9,664 nt of DNA from CALARM01 sp040217695 (GTDB lineage Bacteria; Vulcanimicrobiota; SpSt-956; JAKJGF01): the NCBI GenBank assembly GCA_040217695.1, contig JBEHWO010000269.1, positions 1-9,664 on the forward strand, given 5' to 3'. Shown piece after piece: positions 1 to 5,853 of the stretch. The notes beneath the pieces were generated by a model that saw nothing but the letters and a program-made list of their open reading frames with translations, was not told where the DNA came from and made no database searches. How positions within the stretch are numbered: the stretch's first letter is position 1; every line of letters starts with the position of its first letter. The translations under genes and the position numbers were made by a program.

Positions 1-2
1 AG

Positions 3-419
3 CTTGATTATGTGTCTGCAGGCCAGGCCTATCAGGATATTATAACGGTAAATCCCGATGATGACAGAGGTTATTTCGGCATGGGGCAGATCCACAGTCT
101 GAAAAAAAACGATAACCTTGCAATAAACTATTTCAATAAAGCAATAGAATGTAATCCTCTGAATACAGAAGCCATGTGTAATATAGCCTGTATTTATATA
201 AATTCAAATGATTACACTCAGGCAAATAAATACCTTTTCATGGCACAGGAAGCAGATTCATCAGATCCGACCATACATTATCTGATGGGAATTTTATATG
301 ATAAAAAGGGGCAAAAGCAGGAGGCTCTTAAAGAACTGAATCTGTATATGAATCTCGCCCCCGGTGGTAAATATGCAGGAGATACAGGCAAGATTATAGA
401 AAGAATAAACAGTCAGTAA
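3..419 (+). CDS. TPR-repeat protein, C-terminal part (5' end outside window)
   Basis: The reading frame is open to the left edge of the window, so this is the 3' end of a longer gene. A GTG at position 12 could be read as a start, but the codons before it are also open and there is no Shine-Dalgarno, so I treat it as internal. The visible ~139 residues form about three tetratricopeptide repeats, with the usual pattern of small and aromatic residues (GYFGMGQIHSLKKNDNLAI, then EAMCNIACIYINSNDYTQA, then TIHYLMGILYDKKGQKQEA) and a proline at repeat ends (NPLN, LAPGG). TPR arrays are protein-interaction scaffolds; in this context it could serve a signalling, pilus or secretion system, but nothing visible shows which. 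The gene converges on cheW and ends with TAA. The TPR call is firm; the function is unknown. Confidence 0.8.
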   Translation, partial: LDYVSAGQAYQDIITVNPDDDRGYFGMGQIHSLKKNDNLAINYFNKAIECNPLNTEAMCNIACIYINSNDYTQANKYLFMAQEADSSDPTIHYLMGILYDKKGQKQEALKELNLYMNLAPGGKYAGDTGKIIERINSQ

Positions 420-492
420 TAGCATTTAGCTATATGGCTCTGTCAGCCCGGTGCTCCGGAGAAAAATTTTCACGGCCACTGCGATACAATGT

Positions 493-517
493 CCCGTGAC
501 GCGTGACGTGTCACGGG
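493..517. terminator. Heptamer-derived hairpin between convergent genes, possible bidirectional terminator
   Basis: The 8-bp arms CCCGTGAC (493-500) and GTCACGGG (510-517) flank a 9-nt loop that holds the second CGTGACG heptamer. The hairpin lies 74 nt after the TPR stop codon and 3 nt after the cheW stop codon, where a shared terminator for two convergent genes would be expected. No T-run follows on either strand, so intrinsic termination is uncertain. It may simply be a member of the heptamer repeat family found elsewhere in the window. The rest of the 420-520 gap shows nothing else convincing. Confidence 0.35.
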
Positions 518-520
518 GGC

Positions 521-1006
521 TTATAAGTTATGTTCTTCCATATCTGTGATAGACAGTTCTTCCATAGAAAAAATTCTGTCTATATCCAGTATTATTACAA
601 ACTGATCATCTTTTTTCCCCATACCTTTTATAAATTCTGTCTTGAGTTTTGTGCCAATTCTGGGAGGAAGCTCAATCTGGGAAGGTTCCATATTAAAAAC
701 TTCCTGAACTGCATCTACGAGAGCACCAAGCGCAATAGTCTCACTCTCAAGTAAAACCTCCACTATCACAATACAGGTATTTACCGTATTATCCCCTTTT
801 GCCATATCAAATTTCAGCCTCATATCAACAACAGGCACAACACTTCCCCTGAGATTGATAACTCCCAGTATAAAATCAGGCATACGGGGAACATGGGTGA
901 TCCTTGTATAATCCAGGACTTCCCTCACTTTTGCTATATCCAGAGCAAACAGTTCTCCACCAAGAGTAAAAGACAGATACTGAGATGTTTCGAGAACTTC
1001 TTCCAT
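521..1006 (-). CDS. cheW: CheW chemotaxis coupling protein
   Basis: This 161-residue protein is a single CheW domain, the usual length for the family. CheW is the cytoplasmic SH3-like adaptor that links the histidine kinase CheA to the hairpin tips of chemoreceptors. Supporting motifs are the opening strand QYLSFTLGGELFALDIAKV (residues 9-27), the hallmark GVINLRGSVVPVVDMR (48-63, including Asn51 and Arg53 of the NLRG motif), IVIVEV in the middle, and the ending FIKGMGKKDDQFVIILDID. An AAAGGAG Shine-Dalgarno (1015-1021) lies 8 nt before the ATG, which fixes the start. Directly upstream on the same strand is the stop codon of a cheA 3' remnant (1025-1027), so the ancestral order was cheA-cheW with tight spacing. 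An MCP lies further upstream. No complete CheA is present in the window, so CheW's partner kinase must be encoded elsewhere if the protein is still used for signalling. Confidence 0.95.
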   Translation of the reverse strand: MEEVLETSQYLSFTLGGELFALDIAKVREVLDYTRITHVPRMPDFILGVINLRGSVVPVVDMRLKFDMAKGDNTVNTCIVIVEVLLESETIALGALVDAVQEVFNMEPSQIELPPRIGTKLKTEFIKGMGKKDDQFVIILDIDRIFSMEELSITDMEEHNL

Positions 1007-1024
1007 ACAAAAAACTCCTTTCTA

Positions 1025-1138
1025 TCAGACTTTTGCCAGTTCATCAATACGGGCACTGGCAACTAATTGAGGTAAATCAAGTATAAGGGCTACAGAACCG
1101 TCACCGGGTATAGTTGCTCCTGACAGACCCTTTACATC
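1025..1138 (-). pseudogene. cheA: cheA 3'-terminal remnant (end of the CheA CheW-like domain)
   Basis: On the - strand, between the response-regulator stop codon and the cheW Shine-Dalgarno, an open frame encodes 37 residues beginning DVKGLSG and including GATIPGDGSVALILDL, then PQLVASARIDELAKV and TGA. The pattern GxSGATIxGDGxVALILD is the conserved end of the regulatory (CheW-like) domain of CheA. The P1 phosphotransfer domain, dimerisation domain and kinase domain are all absent. No ATG, GTG or TTG in this frame lies before the homology. The frame stays open back into the regulator gene (about 1160) until a TAG, and is +1 relative to the regulator. I read this as the stump of a cheA gene whose body was lost or replaced. 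Adjacent cheA-cheW order is typical of chemotaxis operons. Alternatives are a sequencing indel in the G-run at about 1154 or an assembly join, but neither would restore a whole cheA. Confidence 0.85.
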
Positions 1139-2834
1139 ACGGAAAATCTGTCTTCCCCCTTTCTGCCAGTCCTTCTAACTTTCTATAAATAGTTCTTCTG
1201 CTCATACCAAGAAGCCTTGCTGCTTTTGCTTTATTTCCGCCTGTTTTCTTCAGCGCTTCCATTATAGAAGCTTTTTCATTATCTATGTCAGAGTGAGGTT
1301 TTTTAGATAAAAAATTCTTAAATTTTGCAGGCAAATCATCTACTGTAATTATATCTCTGCGGCAGAGTATAAAAGCATGTTCCAGTGTATGCTCAAGTTC
1401 TCTTATATTACCGGGCCAGGGATATTCTGCAAAAAGAGTCTGCACATCTTCTGAAATAAATCTGATATGTTTGTTAAGTTTCCTGTTTAATTTCTCAATA
1501 AAAAATCGTGATAGAACCGGTATATCATCTATTCTCTCCCTGAGGGCAGGAAGATTTATTTCTACCACATTCAACCTGTAATAAAGATCCTCCCTGAATT
1601 CACCTGATATAACCTTATCGTGAAGATTTTTATTTGTGGCAGTAACAATACGAACATCTACCTGTATTGTCTTACTATCTCCCACTCTTTCAAATTCTTT
1701 TTCCTGAAGAACCCTTAAAAGGCGTAATTGAAGAGAAGGGGATATATCTCCTATTTCGTCTAAAAATATCGTTCCTTTATGAGCGAGTTCAAATCTGCCT
1801 GCCTTATCTTTAAGCGCACCTGTAAAAGCACCTTTAACATGTCCGAAAAGTTCACTTTCAAGAAGAGTTTCCGTAAGAGCAGAACAGTTTACTTTAACGA
1901 GAGGTCTGTCTTTTCTGGGACTCATGTAATGCAATGCTTCTGCCACAAGCTCCTTTCCCGTGCCGCTTTCACCTGTAATAAGGACAGTAGTGGATACGGG
2001 AGCAAGATCCTCTATAAGGGAATAAACCTGCTGCATCTTTTCCGATTTACCTGTAATATTATGAAAAGTCTGTCTCTTTTTTACTGTCTTTTCAAGCTTT
2101 ACCAGACTTGTTTCATCTCTTATTACCATAACGGCTCCTGAAAATTCTCCGTTACGACCTACCAGTGGAGTTATACTCAGACTCACCACCTGACCTGACT
2201 TATGAATGGACTGACATTCAAGTCTGTATGCTTCAACAGCTTTTTTTTCTATAATAGTTTTATTGAGTGCTTCAAAACATATTTTCCCGTTACATCCAAT
2301 ACAGTTAAAGGGTTTTCCTTTAGAAGAATCGGACAATCTGCATATAGATTTTACGGCATCATTGATTTCTATAATATTCAGGTCTTTATCTACAGTAACA
2401 ATTCCATCCTTCACACTTCTGAAGATAGCCTCAAGATTCGAACGATATCTATCTTTTTCATCAATAATATTTTTATGTTCCAGAGCCAGTTTTGCAGTTT
2501 TAAGGAGTATATCCTGTGTTACAGGCTTGGCTAGATAATCGAAAGCACCGAGTCTTACAGCCTCGGAAGCGGTATCCAGATTTGGATAGCCCGTAATCAT
2601 TACAACAGGACAGTTCAGGTTGTTCTCTTTAACAAATTGAAGAATTTCTATACCTGTTTTTCCTCCAAGGATAATATCGGTAATGATGAAATCAATACCT
2701 TTATTTAAAATATATTCGGAAGCTTCCGTATAATCACATGCCAGAAAGACATTATAGCCTTCCTCGGAAAGAAAAAATTCAAAGGTATCTCTTATACTTT
2801 CTTCATCGTCTACAACAAGAATATTGTATTTCAT
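1137..2834 (-). CDS. NtrC-class sigma54-dependent response regulator, REC-PAS-AAA+-Fis
   Basis: This 565-residue transcription activator most likely takes phosphate from the kinase encoded just upstream and then drives sigma54 promoters. Residues 1-120 are a receiver domain with all catalytic residues: Asp9/Asp10, phospho-acceptor Asp53, Thr81 and Lys103. Residues ~134-245 are a PAS domain with an unusual cysteine group (Cys165, Cys178, Cys181, Cys186). Residues ~258-505 are the AAA+ domain with Walker A GESGTGKE (288-295), the sigma54-contacting GAFTGA loop (335-340), Walker B TIFLDE and WPGNIREL. Residues ~521-555 are a Fis-type helix-turn-helix (KAKAARLLGMSRRTIYRKL). The start has GAGG at 2847-2850, a long 12-nt spacing. 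The gene follows the kinase stop by 25 bp, so they are co-transcribed. A PAS between REC and AAA+ is an extra input relative to plain NtrC. The last residues (RGKTDFP) overlap the out-of-frame cheA remnant. No sigma54 promoter was found in the window. Confidence 0.95.
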   Translation of the reverse strand: MKYNILVVDDEESIRDTFEFFLSEEGYNVFLACDYTEASEYILNKGIDFIITDIILGGKTGIEILQFVKENNLNCPVVMITGYPNLDTASEAVRLGAFDYLAKPVTQDILLKTAKLALEHKNIIDEKDRYRSNLEAIFRSVKDGIVTVDKDLNIIEINDAVKSICRLSDSSKGKPFNCIGCNGKICFEALNKTIIEKKAVEAYRLECQSIHKSGQVVSLSITPLVGRNGEFSGAVMVIRDETSLVKLEKTVKKRQTFHNITGKSEKMQQVYSLIEDLAPVSTTVLITGESGTGKELVAEALHYMSPRKDRPLVKVNCSALTETLLESELFGHVKGAFTGALKDKAGRFELAHKGTIFLDEIGDISPSLQLRLLRVLQEKEFERVGDSKTIQVDVRIVTATNKNLHDKVISGEFREDLYYRLNVVEINLPALRERIDDIPVLSRFFIEKLNRKLNKHIRFISEDVQTLFAEYPWPGNIRELEHTLEHAFILCRRDIITVDDLPAKFKNFLSKKPHSDIDNEKASIMEALKKTGGNKAKAARLLGMSRRTIYRKLEGLAERGKTDFP

Positions 2835-2859
2835 ATGTTCATTTTTCCTCTTTCAACAG

Positions 2860-5016
2860 TTAAAATTCGCCTTCCCATACAGGTAGATCAATAATAACTT
2901 TTGTAAATTCTCCTTCAACACTGTCTATTATAATATGCCCGTTATGTTCATTTATAATACCGTAGCTTATACTTAAACCGAGACCTGTGCCCTGGCCGAG
3001 AGGCTTTGTGGTAAAAAAAGGATTAAAAACCTTATCTATTATACCGGCATGGACACCACATCCGTTATCATGAAAAATTGTTCTTACAAATTTTTTATTA
3101 GCAACAGTTATTTCCTCACAGGCAACATTAATAATTTTATTACTGTCATAGGAAGGATATTTATTATTAAGGGCATATCTTGCATTACTGAGTATATTCA
3201 AAAAAACCTGCTGAATCTGATTTGGCTCTGCCATGATTTTCGGCAATTTTTCGGAAATATTTATCCGGAAAGTAATGCCGTCTTTATTCATCCTGGCCCC
3301 TGTAAGAATGATTGAATCCGTAAAAATCTGGCCTATGTCAACAGGCATTTTATCCTGTCTCGTACTTCTGGCAAAGGAAAGAAGGCTTTTCACTATCCTC
3401 GCAATACGGTCACCTTCCTTTATTATCCTCTTACAGACATCATAGTTTTTACTGTTTTTTTCACTTTTATTTGCAATTATCTGGGCATAATTAATTATTC
3501 CCGTGAGGGGATTATTAATCTCATGGGCAACTCCTGCAGCAAGTTCTCCGATTGAAGCAAGATGGGATGTCCTGAGAGCTTCTCTCTGAAGAAAAACTTT
3601 TTCTGTCATGTCTCTTGCAAGAACTATAATTTTAACAATATGTCCGTATTCATCTTTTATTGGTCTTGCTCTCACATCAAGATACCTGTTATTTGACGTC
3701 AATAACTGCCCGCTTTCTGCTCTTCCAGTAGAAAAACTCTTTACGACGGGACAATTTTTGCATGGTTTCTCTTCATTATAAAAAAGAGAATGGCATTTTC
3801 TTTTTAAAACAGTGTCTTCATCCAGATGAAACACGGCTGCAGTATTTACCCACAGTATTTCCATATCATGTGATAGTACCAGCAGCGTATCGGGAAGAGA
3901 ATCAAGAAGTATGTGATATTCCTCAGAAAGTCTTCGAAAATTCTTTTCACTGGCTTTAATAGCTTCATCAAGACTTTTACGTTCACTTACATCCTCTATA
4001 AAACCTTCCAGATAAAGTTCTTTACCTTTTAAATCGCGGACAAGTCTTATATAGAGATTAACTGTAAGTTTACTGCCATTTTTATGAAGAAGATTATATT
4101 CAAATTTTTTCATACCGGGTGTACTGCGAAGTGTTTCAATCATCTCATTTCTAAGAGACGAATAAGGATAAACAGTCTGCCCTATATCTCTTATTTCATT
4201 CATAACTTCTTCAGGTGAATTATAACCGAATATTCTGGCACATGACTGATTGAGAGTAATAAAAGTACCATTCATGGCAGTCTGAAATATACCAAAGGAA
4301 GAATTTTCAAAAAGATTTCTGTATCGCTCTTCACTCTCTCTGAGAGCGACTTCTGCATGTTTACGTTCGGCAATTTCTTTTTCCAGCCTCACGTTTATGG
4401 ATTTCAATTCATCTGCCCTCAGTTCCAGTTCATCTCTGTATTTTCCGAGTTCTTCTTCTACTTTCAGAGTTCCCATAAGTCTTTCAAGTTCTTTTTGTTT
4501 TTCTCTGAGCTCAAGTTCAGCTTTTATACGGGCAATAGCATTACCTATCTGTGCTGCAATTGTTTCCAGAGAGCTTCTGCTGCAGGGAGGTATTTCGTCA
4601 ATAGAATGAGAAGAAATATTCAAAGAGGCTATCACTCTGTCCTGGTATATTACAGGGATAAAAGCAACTGCAAGCAAATTTTCTGATTTCAGTTCAGGAT
4701 TCACAAGAGAACCTGTTAAATATTCATATTTAGTATAAACAGGAATTCTCTTCATTACTAACATGGCTTTATCAGAATCTGCCTTTATATGAGTTAACTC
4801 CGAAATAAATCTGTCTGATAATCCCTTTACACAGCCAAGCAGAAGGTCTCCCGAAGGTTCAAGAAGATATATGCCTCCCGAGTCCATTCCTGCGACAGAT
4901 ATGGCTATATCCAGACATAGAGGAAGAGCTTCTTCAAGGGTTGAAGCAGCAGCAAGGCCAAGAGCCAGATCTCTCTGTAATTTAATGCCCGGTGTTTCCG
5001 GATCCGTATCATACAT
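2860..5016 (-). CDS. Soluble sensor histidine kinase, GAF-coiled coil-PAS-PAS-HisKA-HATPase
   Basis: This cytoplasmic sensor kinase probably phosphorylates the adjacent NtrC-class regulator. Counting from the first ATG (5022; 720 residues), residues ~15-165 are a GAF-like domain, ~165-235 a charged coiled coil, ~230-350 a PAS domain ending in FIEDVSERK, and ~365-477 a second PAS containing Cys410, Cys421 and Cys424 (EKPCKNCPV). The HisKA box is GELAAGVAHEINNPLTG with phospho-acceptor His500. The ATPase domain (~597-716) has the N box NQIQQVFLNILSNARYAL, G1 DNGCG, F box NPFFTTKP and G2 GTGLGLS. All catalytic motifs are intact. No transmembrane segment or signal peptide is present. AGGA at 5026-5029 is 3 nt from the ATG at 5022 but 9 nt from the ATG at 5016, so I prefer the latter start (718 residues). 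The gene is 25 bp upstream of the regulator and downstream of an intergenic duplication of heptamer-repeat elements. The ligand is unknown. Confidence 0.94.
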   Translation of the reverse strand: MYDTDPETPGIKLQRDLALGLAAASTLEEALPLCLDIAISVAGMDSGGIYLLEPSGDLLLGCVKGLSDRFISELTHIKADSDKAMLVMKRIPVYTKYEYLTGSLVNPELKSENLLAVAFIPVIYQDRVIASLNISSHSIDEIPPCSRSSLETIAAQIGNAIARIKAELELREKQKELERLMGTLKVEEELGKYRDELELRADELKSINVRLEKEIAERKHAEVALRESEERYRNLFENSSFGIFQTAMNGTFITLNQSCARIFGYNSPEEVMNEIRDIGQTVYPYSSLRNEMIETLRSTPGMKKFEYNLLHKNGSKLTVNLYIRLVRDLKGKELYLEGFIEDVSERKSLDEAIKASEKNFRRLSEEYHILLDSLPDTLLVLSHDMEILWVNTAAVFHLDEDTVLKRKCHSLFYNEEKPCKNCPVVKSFSTGRAESGQLLTSNNRYLDVRARPIKDEYGHIVKIIVLARDMTEKVFLQREALRTSHLASIGELAAGVAHEINNPLTGIINYAQIIANKSEKNSKNYDVCKRIIKEGDRIARIVKSLLSFARSTRQDKMPVDIGQIFTDSIILTGARMNKDGITFRINISEKLPKIMAEPNQIQQVFLNILSNARYALNNKYPSYDSNKIINVACEEITVANKKFVRTIFHDNGCGVHAGIIDKVFNPFFTTKPLGQGTGLGLSISYGIINEHNGHIIIDSVEGEFTKVIIDLPVWEGEF

Positions 5017-5025
5017 GTTCATACA

Positions 5026-5029
5026 TCCT
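5026..5029 (-). promoter_or_regulatory. Shine-Dalgarno that decides the histidine-kinase start
   Basis: AGGA on the - strand is only 3 nt before the outer ATG (5022) but 9 nt before the inner ATG (5016). The inner ATG, with the protein starting MYDTD, is therefore favoured. The two choices differ by only two residues. Confidence 0.5.
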
Positions 5030-5046
5030 GACTTACAATTTTACAG

Positions 5047-5102
5047 TCGTGACGCGTGACGCGAGGACAATAACCATCATTTGCCGGAATTATTTTCTTA
5101 CA
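5047..5102 (+). repeat. Composite intergenic repeat, copy 1 (two heptamers plus 40-bp tail)
   Basis: This 56-bp copy consists of two CGTGACG heptamers (5048-5061) followed by a tail that starts GAGGACAATAACCATCATTT and continues through TTGCCGG to TTATTTTCTTACA. Copy 2 at 5121-5190 has the same tail with three mismatches (5088, 5089 and 5100) and two more heptamers. It lies in the 210-bp gap between the kinase and receiver genes. It could be a mobile or duplicated intergenic repeat unit, a protein-binding site, or an RNA leader element; the sequence does not decide which. Confidence 0.85.
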
Positions 5103-5120
5103 GTCACTTTATTATGAGAA

Positions 5121-5190
5121 TCGTGACGCGTGACGCGTGACGCGTGACGCGAGGACAATAACCATCATTTGCCGGCGTTATTTTCTTGCA
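5121..5190 (+). repeat. Composite intergenic repeat, copy 2 (four heptamers plus 40-bp tail)
   Basis: This 70-bp copy has four CGTGACG heptamers (5122-5149) and the same tail as copy 1. The 14-bp length difference is exactly two heptamers, so the array part appears to vary by slippage or recombination while the tail is conserved. In this copy the tail also has 6-bp inverted arms AATAAC and GTTATT around TTGCCGG. In copy 1 the right arm is ATTATT, so the sixth base pair is lost. The 18 bp between the copies are not repeated. Confidence 0.85.
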
Positions 5191-5201
5191 TAAACTTATG
5201 C
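5188..5201. promoter_or_regulatory. Dyad symmetry GCATAA-N2-TTATGC at the end of repeat copy 2
   Basis: GCATAAACTTATGC has perfect 6-bp inverted arms around a 2-bp centre. The centre is too short for a stable RNA hairpin, so it would more plausibly be a dimeric protein-binding site or a chance palindrome. It lies 26 bp past the receiver gene's stop codon, between the receiver and kinase genes. The related sequence TTATGCTCAT occurs at 5196-5205 and again at 5905-5914. Confidence 0.25.
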
Positions 5202-5226
5202 TCATTTAAACATAATAGCCGAAGTC

Positions 5227-5712
5227 TTACGCCTTTTTCAGAATTCTGTCTATATGGCCTGCAAGTTCACAGAGGCCAAATGGTTTTACAATACATTCTT
5301 TTATACCGGCTTTTATGGCTTTTTCTTCTATAGATACATTACTGAAGCCCACACATAGAACAACAGGCACAGAAGGTTGAAAACGCAAAAACTCTTCAGC
5401 ACATTCAAGTCCTGTCATATAAGGCATAACATGATTTATAACAATTAAAATATAACTGCATGGATTCAGAAAAAATACCCTTAATGCTTCCATACAGGAT
5501 GTAAGTGTTATAATATCATATCCGACAAAATATGGCAATTCCTCTCTTACTATATCAAGTAAATCCCTATCGTTATCAATAAACATTATATATTTATTTT
5601 TCTCTGTCACTTTATACGGATTTTTTTCGGTAACAGGTTTATTCCAGAGATTATTATATTCTGACATGATGATCTTCATATAGCTGATTACAGGATCACG
5701 CTTTCTGTCCAT
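5227..5712 (-). CDS. Stand-alone degenerate receiver-domain protein (pseudo-receiver)
   Basis: This 161-residue protein is a short N-terminal extension (residues 1-38) followed by a single receiver (REC) domain, with no output domain. The fold is clear: YIMFIDNDRDLLDIV, then VINHVMPYMTGLE, VVLCVGFSN and CIVKPFGLCEL. Key residues have changed, however. The acidic pair is Asp46-Asn47-Asp48 instead of DDE/DDD, the phospho-acceptor position holds Asn93 (VINHVMP instead of xxDxxMP), the Thr/Ser switch is Val121, and only Lys143 is kept. It is therefore unlikely to be phosphorylated in the usual way and may act as a constitutive or protein-interaction receiver. I chose the ATG at 5712 because GGAG (5719-5722) is 6 nt upstream. 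The next in-frame ATG (5778) has no Shine-Dalgarno and would translate the heptamer array into the N-terminus. The gene lies between the MCP and the kinase, all on one strand. Confidence 0.88.
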   Translation of the reverse strand: MDRKRDPVISYMKIIMSEYNNLWNKPVTEKNPYKVTEKNKYIMFIDNDRDLLDIVREELPYFVGYDIITLTSCMEALRVFFLNPCSYILIVINHVMPYMTGLECAEEFLRFQPSVPVVLCVGFSNVSIEEKAIKAGIKECIVKPFGLCELAGHIDRILKKA

Positions 5713-5718
5713 AACAAT

Positions 5719-5722
5719 CTCC
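5719..5722 (-). promoter_or_regulatory. Shine-Dalgarno that decides the receiver-protein start
   Basis: GGAG on the - strand, 6 nt before the ATG at 5712, supports the 161-residue form. The site begins two bases after the end of the heptamer arm 5725-5756, so folding of that arm could influence access of the ribosome (inference). Confidence 0.6.
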
Positions 5723-5724
5723 AT

Positions 5725-5756
5725 CGTAACGCGTGACGCGTGACGCGTGACGGGAG
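5725..5756 (+). repeat. Heptamer array next to the receiver-gene start (arm A of an inverted pair)
   Basis: Four head-to-tail heptamers, CGTAACG then three CGTGACG (5725-5752), are followed by GGAG. The array lies in the 5' untranslated region of the receiver gene if translation starts at 5712. Its reverse complement, with three differences, occurs at 5854-5885. Confidence 0.85.
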
Positions 5757-5853
5757 GTATAGATTTCGTTGTGACCATACGGTCATAGCGTAATGCAATG
5801 TTATTCGAAAAAATCGAAAAAAATATGTATCATGAGCAGGTATGACGTTTTTG

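Noticed and set aside
12..14. GTG as the start of the TPR gene
   Set aside because: Codons upstream to the window edge are open, no Shine-Dalgarno is present, and the protein would begin in the middle of a TPR helix.
1779..2141. 120-codon + strand ORF opposite the sigma54 regulator
   Set aside because: Antisense shadow of a well-supported AAA+ domain; the translation has no recognisable motif and there is no Shine-Dalgarno. The same applies to the other + strand frames across 2200-4690 and 6170-8640.
5047..5190. CRISPR array
   Set aside because: Only two copies of a 56-70 bp element separated by 18 bp, with internal heptamers; repeat and spacer lengths do not fit, and no cas genes are present.
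5023..5226. Sigma54 (-24/-12) promoter for the local sigma54 activator
   Set aside because: No GG-N10-GC arrangement resembling TGGCAC-N5-TTGCA was found by eye in the intergenic gaps 420-520, 5023-5226 or 5713-5976; the nearest, around TTGCCGGCGTTATTTTCTTGC, has the wrong spacing (12 nt instead of 10).
5791..5830. Intrinsic terminator for the MCP based on the T-rich runs in the transcript (A-rich on the + strand)
   Set aside because: The runs are not directly preceded by a compact GC-rich hairpin; the only strong pairing nearby is the long-range heptamer stem.
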